43,655 nucleotides of DNA, from positions 1 to 43,655 of the forward strand of contig CAMLID010000025.1 of the NCBI GenBank assembly GCA_946480055.1, read 5' to 3'. This document shows, piece by piece, positions 31,586 through 39,174 of the stretch (the stretch's first letter is position 1; each line of letters starts with the position of its first letter). Under the pieces are notes generated by a model that saw nothing but the letters and a program-made list of their open reading frames with translations, was not told where the DNA came from and did not search any database. Both the position numbers and the translations under genes were made by a program. This DNA comes from an uncultured Lysobacter sp. (GTDB taxonomy: Bacteria > Pseudomonadota > Gammaproteobacteria > Xanthomonadales > Xanthomonadaceae).

Positions 31586-33034
31586 ATGAGCCTGTTGGCG
31601 CGTATCTTGCGGCACAAGTCGGTGGAACAACTTCAGGCCGACATCGGCAAACGTTCGGATTTCCGCCGCGTGCTCGGGCTGTGGCAGCTCACCGCGATCG
31701 GCATCGGCGGCATCATCGGCGTCGGCGTGTTCGTGCTGGCCGGCCAACAGGCGGCCGAGAACGCCGGTCCCGCGGTCGCGCTGTCGTTCCTGATCGCCGG
31801 CATCGCCAGCGCCGCGGCGGCGCTGTGCTACGCCGAGTTCGCCGGCATGATTCCGGTCACCGGCAGCGCCTACACCTACAGCTACGCCACCCTGGGCGAG
31901 CTCGCGGCCTGGCTGATCGGCTGGGACCTGTTGCTGGAGTACGCCCTGATCGTGGCGGTGGTGGCCATCGGCTGGTCGGGCTATGTGCAGGTCTTGCTGG
32001 AAGGCGTCGGCATCCATTTGCCGGTGTGGGCGCAAGGCGCGATGGGCACCGGCGAAGGCCGGGTGTTCAACATGATCGCCGCCGGCGTCACCCTCGCCGT
32101 CTCGGCGCTGCTGGTGTTCCGCACCGAATGGGGCGCGCGCTTCAATACTCTGATCGTCGCGATCAAGGTGCTGGCGGTGCTGCTGGTGATCGGCGTGGGC
32201 GTGTTCTACATCGACACCGCCAACTGGACGCCGTTCATTCCCGAGCGCGTGATCGGCGCCGACGGCGTCGGCCACTTCGGCTTCGCCGGTGTCGGCACCG
32301 CGGCGGCCGTGGTGTTCTTCGCGGTGTTCGGCTACGACACTCTGACCACCGCGGCCGAGGAATCCAAGAACCCGCAGCGCGATCTGCCGCGCGCGGTGCT
32401 GCTGTCGCTGGGCGTGTCGATGGTCCTGTACCTGGCGGTGTCGCTGGTGCTGACCGGTATCGCCCACTACTCGACCCTGGGCGGCGACGCGCCGGTGTCG
32501 GACGCGTTCGCGGCGCTGGGCCTGCCGTGGATCGCCAAGGCCATCGCGTTCTCGGCCGTGATCGGTATCGCCAGCGTGCTGTTCGCCTTCATGCTGGGCG
32601 CGGCGCGGATCTGGTTCTCGTTGTCGCGCGACGGCCTGCTGCCGGGCTGGTTCGCCAAGATCCACCCGCGCTACGGCACCCCGCACCGCCCGACCATCGT
32701 GCTGGGCGTGTTCACCGCCCTGGTCGCCGGCCTGCTGCCGATCGGCGAGGTCGCCAAGCTGGTCAACATCGGCGTGCTGTCGGCCTTCATCGTGATCTGC
32801 GCCTCGGTGTGGTTGCTGCGGGTGCGCAAACCGAACCTGCACCGCTCGTTCCGCACCCCGCTGGTACCGCTGATCCCGATCGTCGGCATCGCCTTCTCGA
32901 TCTGGCTGCTGTCCGAGCTGCAGGCGATCACCTGGCTGATCTTCGTGATCTGGCTGTCGCTGGGGCTGCTGGTGTATTTCGGCTACGGCATCCGCCACAG
33001 CAAGCTGGCGCAGGAACAGCAGAGCGCGGGTTGA
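31586..33034 (+). CDS. APC-family amino-acid permease
   Basis: A protein of 482 aa with twelve predicted membrane spans, of the amino acid-polyamine-organocation superfamily, cationic amino-acid transporter (CAT, YfnA/CtrA) group. The first span has the substrate-binding block GIGGIIGVGVFVLAG, and VFFAVFGYDTLTTAAEESKNPQRDLP is the well-known span 6 block of the CAT group. It should import or exchange amino acids at the inner membrane. An N-terminal cytoplasmic segment of about 30 aa precedes the first span. A strong GGGGAGG ribosome binding site and a -10 TATGAT precede it. Substrate is not predictable. Confidence 0.93.
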   Translation: MSLLARILRHKSVEQLQADIGKRSDFRRVLGLWQLTAIGIGGIIGVGVFVLAGQQAAENAGPAVALSFLIAGIASAAAALCYAEFAGMIPVTGSAYTYSYATLGELAAWLIGWDLLLEYALIVAVVAIGWSGYVQVLLEGVGIHLPVWAQGAMGTGEGRVFNMIAAGVTLAVSALLVFRTEWGARFNTLIVAIKVLAVLLVIGVGVFYIDTANWTPFIPERVIGADGVGHFGFAGVGTAAAVVFFAVFGYDTLTTAAEESKNPQRDLPRAVLLSLGVSMVLYLAVSLVLTGIAHYSTLGGDAPVSDAFAALGLPWIAKAIAFSAVIGIASVLFAFMLGAARIWFSLSRDGLLPGWFAKIHPRYGTPHRPTIVLGVFTALVAGLLPIGEVAKLVNIGVLSAFIVICASVWLLRVRKPNLHRSFRTPLVPLIPIVGIAFSIWLLSELQAITWLIFVIWLSLGLLVYFGYGIRHSKLAQEQQSAG

Positions 33035-33088
33035 GCCGCGCTGGGATGGAGACGACGGCTCTACGGGCCGTCGTCGTCGTTGGATTTT

Positions 33089-33270
33089 CGCGATCGCGGC
33101 TTACGCCGCTCCCACAACAGCAGCGGCAGGCCCCAGCCTTGGGGTAGGAGCGGCGTAAGCCGCGACTCGAAATACGGGCGGCGGCGCGGCTTGCGCAACG
33201 AGTGCGAACCCTCGGTCGCGGCTTACCCGCACATTGCCTCCTGTGGGAGCGGCGTAAGCCGCGAGCGCGA
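33089..33270. repeat. Cluster of REP-like arms after the permease gene
   Basis: Arms at 33089-33117 (reverse, ends GCTCCCACA), 33140-33170 (forward, TTGGGGTAGGAGCGGCG type), about 33214-33230 (truncated, GGTCGCGGCTTACCCGC) and 33239-33270 (forward, CTCCTGTGGGAGCGGCG type). They lie between the convergent permease and CFA genes and mix both sequence types. The truncated copy shows the family is decaying here. Confidence 0.8.
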
Positions 33271-33314
33271 CATCACGACACACCGCGCACGCAACGCCCG
33301 CAACCCACTAGCCT

Positions 33315-34490
33315 CTAGCGCGGCGCCACATACCCGCCGGGTACCCCTTCCGGCGACAGCACCAGCTGCCACAGCTGCGCATGACGGCTGCGGAAGCTGG
33401 CCATGGCGCCGGCCAGGTAGAAGCGCCACATGCGCTTGAAGCGGTCGTCGTAGCGCGCGTCCAGCTCCGGCCAGGCGCGCTCGACGTTGCTGCGCCAGGC
33501 CTGCAGGGTCAGGTCGTAGTCGGCGCTGAAGTTGTGCCAGTCCTCGATCACGAAGCGCTGCTCGACGGCTTCGGCGATCTGCTGCGCCGAAGGCAGCATC
33601 GAATTCGGGAAGATGTACTTGCCGATCCACGGATCGGTGTGGGTGACCGAATGGTTGCCGCCGATGGTATGCAGCAGAAACAGGCCATCGGGTTTCAGGC
33701 AGCGCCGCGCGGCGTCGAAGTAGACCGCGTAGTTGCGCACGCCGACATGCTCGAACATGCCCAGCGAGAACACACGGTCGAAGCGCGGGTCGGCCCCGCC
33801 GACGCCGCTACCGCTGTCGCCCAGCGCGCCGTCGCCAACATCGCGGTAGTCCTGCAACAGGATCTCCACCGGCAGCCCCGCGCACAGCTCGCGCGCGTAC
33901 TCGGCCTGCTCGCGTGAGATGGTCACGCCGACGCCGCTCACCCCATACCGTTCGGCGGCGAACTTCAGGCCCTCGCCCCAGCCGCAGCCGATATCGAGCA
34001 CGCGCATCCCCGGAAGCAGGCCCAACTTGCGGCAGACCAGGTCGAGCTTGGCCTCCTGGGCGGCGTCCAGATCGTGCAGCGGCGCGCCGTCGCGGTCGCG
34101 CCAGTAGCCGCAGCTGTAGACCAGGCGCGAGCCCAGCATGGCCCGGTAGAGGTCGTTGCCCAGGTCGTAGTGGCGTTCGCCGACGGTGAAGGCGCGCTTG
34201 CGGCTCTGCAGGTTGATCAGATGCGCGCGCAGGCCGTCGAACAGCGCGCTCCAGCCGTGCACGCGCTCGTCCACGTGCGCGCGCAGCAAGCGGAACAGCA
34301 TCCCGTCCAGCGACTCGCAGCGCCACCAGCCGTCCATGTAGGACTCGCCCAGGCCCAGGGACCCCTGGGCGATCACGCGCGAAAAGAAATGCTCGTCGTC
34401 GACCTGGATGTCCCAGGGCCGATCGCCGCCGACGTGGACGTCGGCCAGCGCCAACAAAGCTTCGACCCGACTGCGCAAGGTGCCAGGCAT
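33315..34490 (-). CDS. Cyclopropane-fatty-acyl-phospholipid synthase family methyltransferase
   Basis: A protein of 391 aa (E. coli Cfa is 382 aa). The SAM-binding motif VLDIGCGWG is at 164-172, HYDLGNDLY at 107-115 and SLGMFEHVG further on, all typical of the CFA/MMA synthase family. It transfers a methylene group from SAM to the double bond of unsaturated phospholipid acyl chains at the inner membrane. The N-terminal lipid-binding domain (1-100) is present. Other SAM-dependent lipid methyltransferases in the family cannot be ruled out, though the full length argues for a true Cfa. ATG 34490 is preferred to the upstream in-frame start. Lies downstream of the DUF3298 gene, separated by about 70 bp. 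Confidence 0.92.
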   Translation of the reverse strand: MPGTLRSRVEALLALADVHVGGDRPWDIQVDDEHFFSRVIAQGSLGLGESYMDGWWRCESLDGMLFRLLRAHVDERVHGWSALFDGLRAHLINLQSRKRAFTVGERHYDLGNDLYRAMLGSRLVYSCGYWRDRDGAPLHDLDAAQEAKLDLVCRKLGLLPGMRVLDIGCGWGEGLKFAAERYGVSGVGVTISREQAEYARELCAGLPVEILLQDYRDVGDGALGDSGSGVGGADPRFDRVFSLGMFEHVGVRNYAVYFDAARRCLKPDGLFLLHTIGGNHSVTHTDPWIGKYIFPNSMLPSAQQIAEAVEQRFVIEDWHNFSADYDLTLQAWRSNVERAWPELDARYDDRFKRMWRFYLAGAMASFRSRHAQLWQLVLSPEGVPGGYVAPR

Positions 34491-34558
34491 GACGGCCTCG
34501 TTTCGAGTTTTTCGCCAGGGCCGGCGAACGCCGCCGGCCAAGACATCCTAGCGCCGAC

Positions 34559-35392
34559 TCAGGCGCCGGCGAACAGCGTCTTGTAGGCCGGCGCCACGAA
34601 CGGCAGCAGCACGCTGGCCGGCACTTCCACGGTCTGGGTGCCGTCGGAGTACGGGCCGACCTCGTAGGGCGGGAACACGAAGCGCAGCGCGGTCATCTTG
34701 CCGTCGACCGCGACCACCGGCTCGAACAGGGCGAAGTTGGCCGGGTCGGCGCCGGTGCCGTCGTCGATCATGCGGCCGGCGCTCTCGACCACCTCGGCAC
34801 GCTCGGCCGGGGCCAGGTCGTCGGCATCGACGCGCTGCGACAGCGCCGAATGCAACTGCTCGCGCACGTAACGCGAGATCGCGTCCCAGCCCTTCTTGTC
34901 CGGCACCAGGTCGGTGGCCTGGAGCAGCTTGTTCTGCTGCGGCAGCCAAACGAAGCGTGCGATCAGCGGCGAGCCGTGGGCGCCGCCGGTGTAGCTGCTG
35001 CCCTCGGCGGCGACCGCCACCAGTGTCGGCGAGTCCAGCACTTCGGTGAAATTCAGCGACAGGTCGTAGGGCGCGCTGCCCTCGCCTTTCTTGCGCGCCT
35101 GCGCGGCCTCGATCAGGTCGGTGCGGGCGGCGTCGGCATAGCGCTTGAGCTCGGCCGCCAGGCCCGGGTACTTCGCGGCCGGGGTCTGGTAGCTGATGCC
35201 GATCACGTAGTCGGGCGTGGTCTCGGCCACGTCCTTGAGTTCGACCTCAGGCACGGCCGCGGCGGTAGCGGCTTCGGGCGTCGTGCCCGGCGCCGTGGCG
35301 GTCGTGGGAGTGGCGGCCTCGCGCTTGCACGCGACCATGGCCAGACAAAGCACGGTAACGGCGACGGCGCGCCGGACGACGACAGACTTCAT
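34559..35392 (-). CDS. DUF3298/RsiV-like lipoprotein
   Basis: A protein of 277 aa with a lipoprotein signal peptide (VLCLAMVAC-K, lipid Cys about 22) and an Ala/Thr/Pro-rich linker to about residue 45. The rest matches the DUF3298/DUF4163 pattern (RsiV and PdaC relatives); the block SSYTGGAHGSP is characteristic, and PPYEVGPYSDGTQTVEVP ends the domain. RsiV is a lysozyme-binding anti-sigma factor in Bacillus, but proteobacterial members lack the anti-sigma part and are of unknown role. AAGGA lies 9 nt before the ATG at 35392, and a TTG extension is rejected. Expected location: outer or inner membrane facing the periplasm. Confidence 0.83.
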   Translation of the reverse strand: MKSVVVRRAVAVTVLCLAMVACKREAATPTTATAPGTTPEAATAAAVPEVELKDVAETTPDYVIGISYQTPAAKYPGLAAELKRYADAARTDLIEAAQARKKGEGSAPYDLSLNFTEVLDSPTLVAVAAEGSSYTGGAHGSPLIARFVWLPQQNKLLQATDLVPDKKGWDAISRYVREQLHSALSQRVDADDLAPAERAEVVESAGRMIDDGTGADPANFALFEPVVAVDGKMTALRFVFPPYEVGPYSDGTQTVEVPASVLLPFVAPAYKTLFAGA

Positions 35393-35488
35393 GGGGGGCA
35401 ATCCTTTGATGTTCCGCGGACATTATCGTCCAAACCGTGATGCCCACATGTAAACGCGCGCCGAAACTGCGCTACGCGCGGCGGCCGG

Positions 35489-36202
35489 TCACCACTGGCT
35501 ACGGTGCGGCAGCAATCCCTGCAATTCGGCGTCGGTCAGGTTGCGCCACTGGCCGGGCTTGAGATACGCCAATTTGACGTTGCCGATGCGCACCCGCATC
35601 AGCTGCTTGACCCGGAAACCGAAGTGTTCGGCCATCAACCGGATCTGTCGGTTCAGGCCCTGCACCAGCACGATCCGGAAACCGAAGCGGTTGAGCTTGC
35701 CGGTCTTGCACGGCAGCGTGGTCTGACCGTGGATCGGCACCCCGCGGCTCATGCCGCGCAGGAACTCCGGGGTGACCTCGTGGTTCACCGCGACCAGGTA
35801 TTCCTTCTCCAGCTTGTTCTCGGCGCGCAGGATCTCGTTGACGATGTCGCCGTTGCTGGTCAGCAGGATCAGGCCTTCGGACTCCTTGTCCAGGCGTCCG
35901 ATCGGGAAGATCCGGCGCTCGTGGCCGACGAAGTCGACGATGTTGCCCTTGACCGAGGACTCGGTGGTGCAGGTCACGCCGGTCGGCTTGTTGAGCGCGA
36001 TGTAGACGTGCTGGCGTTGGCCCTTGATCGCGGCGCGGGTGCGCAGCTTCTGACCGTCGACCAGAACCTCGTCGTCCTCGCCGACCTCGGCACCGATGCG
36101 GGCGCGTACGCCGTTCACGGCCACCCGGCCCTCGGCGATGAGGCGGTCGGCCTCGCGTCGCGAGCAATGGCCGGTGTCGCTGATGTGTTTGTTCAGGCGC
36201 AT
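35489..36202 (-). CDS. rluF: 23S rRNA pseudouridine synthase RluF
   Basis: A protein of 237 aa with an S4 RNA-binding domain (about 1-60, MRLNKHISDTGHCSRREAD) and an RsuA-type pseudouridine synthase domain. The catalytic Asp is Asp105 in GRLDKESEGLILLTSNGD. RluF modifies U2604 (and U2605) of 23S rRNA in E. coli. NRQIRLMAEHFGF near the C-terminus is also typical of RsuA/RluF enzymes. At 237 aa it is shorter than E. coli RluF (290 aa), lacking the C-terminal extension. Stands alone, followed by the DUF3298 gene about 95 bp away. Confidence 0.9.
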   Translation of the reverse strand: MRLNKHISDTGHCSRREADRLIAEGRVAVNGVRARIGAEVGEDDEVLVDGQKLRTRAAIKGQRQHVYIALNKPTGVTCTTESSVKGNIVDFVGHERRIFPIGRLDKESEGLILLTSNGDIVNEILRAENKLEKEYLVAVNHEVTPEFLRGMSRGVPIHGQTTLPCKTGKLNRFGFRIVLVQGLNRQIRLMAEHFGFRVKQLMRVRIGNVKLAYLKPGQWRNLTDAELQGLLPHRSQW

Positions 36203-36280
36203 GCGGGGGTGGTCGCGGGGGGCGCGGGTCGGGGACGGGCGCGCATGCTGTCACACCTTGGGCCGCGCTGCAGCGTCGGC

Positions 36281-36553
36281 TCAGCCCAGCAGGTCGGAAA
36301 ATTCAGGATGGCGCTCGATCCAGGCCGCCGCGTAGGAGCATGCCGGGCGCACCTTGAGGCCGGCGGCGCGGGCGTGTTCGAACGCGGCCCGGACCAGATC
36401 GCCGGCGATGCCGCGGCCGCCGATCGCGTCCGGCACCCAGGTGTGGGTGATCACCAGATGGTCGCCGTCCAGGCGCGAATCGAGGGTGGCGATCTCGCCG
36501 TCGACCGTGGTGGAGAAACGGCCTTGGGCGGCGTCGTGTTGGATGTCGGGCAT
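36281..36553 (-). CDS. Small GNAT-like N-acetyltransferase (YjdJ type)
   Basis: A protein of 90 aa of the short GNAT subfamily of E. coli YjdJ and related human GTLF3B-like proteins. The acetyl-CoA pyrophosphate-binding loop is GGRGIAGDLVRAAF, and YAAAWIERHPEF is the family's typical C-terminal block. Substrate unknown; it lacks much of a full GNAT. It lies between the histone-like gene and rluF on the same strand, about 80 bp from rluF, with a hairpin in front of it. Confidence 0.87.
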   Translation of the reverse strand: MPDIQHDAAQGRFSTTVDGEIATLDSRLDGDHLVITHTWVPDAIGGRGIAGDLVRAAFEHARAAGLKVRPACSYAAAWIERHPEFSDLLG

Positions 36554-36573
36554 GTCGGTTCCTGGTCGGGGCG

Positions 36574-36600
36574 ACGGAGCCCGCGCCTGGCGGGCTCCGT
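36574..36600 (-). terminator. Hairpin after the histone-like gene
   Basis: ACGGAGCCCGC (36574-36584) pairs with GCGGGCTCCGT (36590-36600), 11 bp with a 5-nt loop. It lies 10 nt past the stop of the histone-like gene and about 20 nt before the GNAT start. It has no T-run. It is probably a terminator or an RNA-stability element. Confidence 0.6.
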
Positions 36601-36610
36601 ATACGTCGGG

Positions 36611-37696
36611 TCAGCGATTATCGCGCTTGCCCTGGTTGCGTCGATCCTGGGTACCGATGCTGCCCTGGATCGCCTGCATCCGGCTCTCGGCGGCGTGCAG
36701 TTCTTCGGCCTTGGCCTCGGCGCCCGGCGACTGCGCGCCCTGCTTCGGGACCTGGCCGTGCTGCGAGTCCAATTGCTGCCAGGGCGGCGGCTGGCGGTCG
36801 TGCTCCTGCTTGGCCTCGAGCAACTGGCGGGTGTTGGCCAGGGCCTGCTCGGGGGTGATCGGACTGCCGCGTTCGGCTTCGGTGGCCTCGGCGTTCGCGG
36901 CTTCGTCGCTCGATGCCGACGCCGCGGGTGCGACCGGCTCCGAACGCGGCTGGGTCGGCACCGGTGCCGAGGCGGTGACCGGTTTCTCGACCGGAGCCTT
37001 GGCGGCCGGCGCGCGTGCGGCGACGGTCGGGACGGCGACGGCCGAGGTCGCGGCGGGCGCGGTGGCGCTCGGGGGCACGGCCGGGCTGACCGGGCCGCGA
37101 CGCGGGGTCGGGGCCGGCTTCGCTCCGGGGGCGCTGGACAGGGCTGCGACCGGCGTTCGAGACGGCGCCTGCTTCGGCAGCGGCTTGGTTGCGGCCTTGG
37201 GTACAGGCGTCTGCGGCGCGGTCTTCTTGAGCTCGAGCTTCGGCAGCGCCTGCTTGGCGACGACCTGCTTGGCGACGACCTGCTTGGCGACGACCTGCTT
37301 GGCGGCGGGCTTCTTGGCTACGGGCTTCTTGACGGCCGGCTTCTTGACGGCCGCCTGCTTGGCCATGGGCTGCTTCGACGCCGCTTTCTTGGCCACAGGT
37401 TTCTTGACGGCGGCCTTCTTGGCGGTGCGCTTGACGGCCTTCTTCGCCACCTTGCCGGTCGGCTTGGCGACCACAGTGCGCTTGCTCGCGGTCTTCTTCA
37501 CGACCTTCTTGGCCGCTTTCTTCACAGTCTTCTTGGCCGCCGGCCGGGCGGTCTTCTTCACGGTCTTGCTCGTCGCCGGTTTCGCGGTCTTGCGCGCCGG
37601 CGCCTTGCCCGCGGCGGTCTTGCGGACCGTTTTCTTGGCTGCGGCCTTGCGGGCCGGGGCCTTCTTGACGGTCTTGGCGGCTTTCTTGGTCGCCAT
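36611..37696 (-). CDS. Histone H1-like Lys/Ala-rich DNA-binding protein
   Basis: A protein of 361 aa. Residues 1-190 are a long run of Lys/Ala/Val/Pro (KKAAKTVKKAPARKAA and similar), the pattern of eukaryote-H1-like nucleoid proteins (AlgP, Hc, BpH1). The sequence has an exact 15-bp repeat encoding KQVVA three times (37251-37295). Residues about 200-290 are Pro/Ala/Ser-rich. The last 60 (about 295-361) hold a more ordinary segment, ALANTRQLLEAKQEHD. It should coat DNA and shape the nucleoid. AGGAGGCAAGGC precedes the ATG at 37696. The repeat-rich part is expected to vary in length between strains. Confidence 0.87.
   Translation of the reverse strand: MATKKAAKTVKKAPARKAAAKKTVRKTAAGKAPARKTAKPATSKTVKKTARPAAKKTVKKAAKKVVKKTASKRTVVAKPTGKVAKKAVKRTAKKAAVKKPVAKKAASKQPMAKQAAVKKPAVKKPVAKKPAAKQVVAKQVVAKQVVAKQALPKLELKKTAPQTPVPKAATKPLPKQAPSRTPVAALSSAPGAKPAPTPRRGPVSPAVPPSATAPAATSAVAVPTVAARAPAAKAPVEKPVTASAPVPTQPRSEPVAPAASASSDEAANAEATEAERGSPITPEQALANTRQLLEAKQEHDRQPPPWQQLDSQHGQVPKQGAQSPGAEAKAEELHAAESRMQAIQGSIGTQDRRNQGKRDNR
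37251..37304. repeat. 15-bp tandem repeat within the histone-like gene
   Basis: TGCTTGGCGACGACC three times without change (37251-37295), followed by a partial copy to 37304. It encodes KQVVA units on the reverse strand. Perfect in-frame units suggest recent expansion by slippage or recombination. Confidence 0.9.
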
Positions 37697-37891
37697 GCCT
37701 TGCCTCCTGTCGTGTCTCCGAACGGACGGCGGCGCGGTGCCACCGCTACCCAGGTGGTAGCACGCAGGGCATTCAAGCCGGGTGAGCGAGGACCCGGCCG
37801 ACACGCCCCATCGCGTCAGCCCCGGCGGGCCCTGGACGGCCAGCGTTGACGCCGTGCGTCACATTTTCGGGGTGATCGGGGCCACAGACGC

Positions 37892-37906
37892 TGGCACAGT
37901 TTCTGC
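37892..37906 (+). promoter_or_regulatory. Possible sigma-54 promoter of the 67-aa gene
   Basis: TGGCACAGTTTCTGC has GG and GC exactly ten bases apart. It matches the -24 element TGGCAC completely and the -12 element TTGC at three of four. It would place the start of transcription about 33 nt ahead of the ATG. No enhancer-type site is identified. Confidence 0.4.
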
Positions 37907-37950
37907 GTCGTTTCCGTTACCAGAAGGAAAGCGAACGAGAGGAAAGGGCC

Positions 37951-38154
37951 ATGTCCATGAACCTGCCCATGAACACCGTCAGCGATGGCGCCTTGGTCAC
38001 CCGACTGTACGACCTGGTCCGCACCGGCGAAGGCGATGCCCAGGAGCTGATGCAGCTCGACGCCGCCATCTACGGCCGCCTGGCCGAAGCCTATGGCGAG
38101 ACCATCCCGGAATTGGAAACCCTGCCCCGCATCGAAAGCCGCTGGGCCGCCTGA
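37951..38154 (+). CDS. Small unknown protein, 67 aa
   Basis: Not recognised. MSMNLPMNTVSDGALVTRLY leads into an acidic, helical protein with several Leu, Ala and Glu residues and no signal peptide. GAGGAAAGGGCC gives a good ribosome binding site before the ATG. A possible sigma-54-type promoter lies upstream, and a 6-bp hairpin (38157-38162 with 38170-38175) follows the stop. The gene faces the decayed rhomboid fragment. Coding potential is supported by the ribosome binding site and spacing rather than by a known family. Confidence 0.65.
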   Translation: MSMNLPMNTVSDGALVTRLYDLVRTGEGDAQELMQLDAAIYGRLAEAYGETIPELETLPRIESRWAA

Positions 38155-38171
38155 ATCCCGTCTATGGGGGA

Positions 38172-38300
38172 CGGGCGCGATCGGCGGAACTGGGGGCTCG
38201 TTAGCTGCTGCGGGACGCAAGGACCTATTTCCAAGGTTCCACCAGCAGCATGAACAGCACGCCGTAGATCGCGCCCACTAGATGGACGCTGTACGCAGCG
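38172..38300 (-). pseudogene. Decayed fragment of the 3' end of a rhomboid gene
   Basis: This stretch aligns with 38539-38661, the 3' end of the intact rhomboid gene downstream. Shared blocks are GGCGCG.TC..CGGAACTGGGGG and CCACCAGCAGCATGAACAGC, and the translated shared block is HLVGAIYGVLFMLLV against HLSGAIYGVLFMLLV. The fragment has lost the stop (TGA to CGA) and carries a net two-base insertion, so no open frame remains. The piece covers only about the last 40 codons. It marks an old duplication or a lost second rhomboid gene. Confidence 0.85.
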
Positions 38301-38443
38301 AACGATCGCGCTGCGCACAGCGCATGTCGAATGCACAAACATGGCACGCGACTTGGTCGCGACATCGCACCGCGCGGCTTCGTTCTTATCCGGCGACATC
38401 GCCGTCGACTAACCTCTCGCCTCCCCCAACGCGGAGAGTAGAG

Positions 38444-38524
38444 ATGGATATCCGTAACTCCACACGGCCGGCGAACGACCACGCCACCTACCACCGCCTG
38501 TTCCTGACCCTCAGCGGCTTCTGA
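38444..38524 (+). CDS. Possible small peptide, 26 aa
   Basis: ATG to TGA encoding MDIRNSTRPANDHATYHRLF and six further residues ending SGF. GGAGAGTAGAG before the ATG is a good ribosome binding site with fitting spacing. The frame lies between the decayed rhomboid piece and the intact rhomboid, as the 67-aa gene lies before the decayed piece. Its function, if real, is unknown. It is too short for codon statistics, so this is a guess from the ribosome binding site and position. Confidence 0.45.
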   Translation: MDIRNSTRPANDHATYHRLFLTLSGF

Positions 38525-38548
38525 AGGCGGAGTCCCGCCCGGGCGCGG

Positions 38549-39151
38549 TCAACGGAACTGGGGGTTGCTCAGCTGTTGCAGGAAGAACGGGCCGATCCGC
38601 GAATCCACCAGCAGCATGAACAGCACGCCATAGATCGCGCCCGATAGATGGGCGCTGTGGTTGACGTTGTCGCCGCCGCGCCGATCCATCCAGAACGAAT
38701 AGCCCACGTAACCGACCGCGTACACGATCGCCGGCATCGGGATCGGTATGTAGATCAGCGTCCAGGGCGCCAGCAGGATGAAGGCGAACAGCACCGCCGA
38801 GACCCCGCCCGACGCGCCCAGACTGCTGTAGTTGGCGTCGTTGCGATGGCGCAGATAGGTCGGCAGGATCGCGACGATGATCGCGGTCACATAGAAGAAC
38901 ACGAAGCCCAGCGGCCCTATCAGCCTGTCCAGCACCGGCTCGATCTGGCTGCCGAAGAGGTACAGGGTGAGCATGTTGAACAGCAGGTGCGGCCAGTCGG
39001 CGTGGATGAAGCCGTGGGTCAGCAGGCGCTCGTACTGGCGCTGGCGCTCCACCGCCGGCGGCCACAGGATCAGCCGCTGCATCAACTTGGGTTTATCGAA
39101 CGCCAGCCACGACACCAGCACGGTCACGGCGATCAGGACGAAGGTCAGCAT
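38549..39151 (-). CDS. Rhomboid-family intramembrane serine protease
   Basis: A protein of 200 aa with six membrane segments, the basic rhomboid core. Catalytic Ser114 is in LGASGGVSAV, and His168 in NHSAHLSGAIYG supplies the dyad. THGFIHADWPHLLFNM is the typical second-segment block. Rhomboids cleave single-span membrane proteins within the inner membrane. The start at 39151 is the first to give a membrane segment at once; the frame upstream is not coding. It lies 23 nt after the POT transporter gene, so they are probably one transcript. Its own 3' end is copied as the decayed piece at 38172-38300. Confidence 0.92.
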   Translation of the reverse strand: MLTFVLIAVTVLVSWLAFDKPKLMQRLILWPPAVERQRQYERLLTHGFIHADWPHLLFNMLTLYLFGSQIEPVLDRLIGPLGFVFFYVTAIIVAILPTYLRHRNDANYSSLGASGGVSAVLFAFILLAPWTLIYIPIPMPAIVYAVGYVGYSFWMDRRGGDNVNHSAHLSGAIYGVLFMLLVDSRIGPFFLQQLSNPQFR

Positions 39152-39174
39152 CGGGCGGAATCTCGCGCTTGCGC

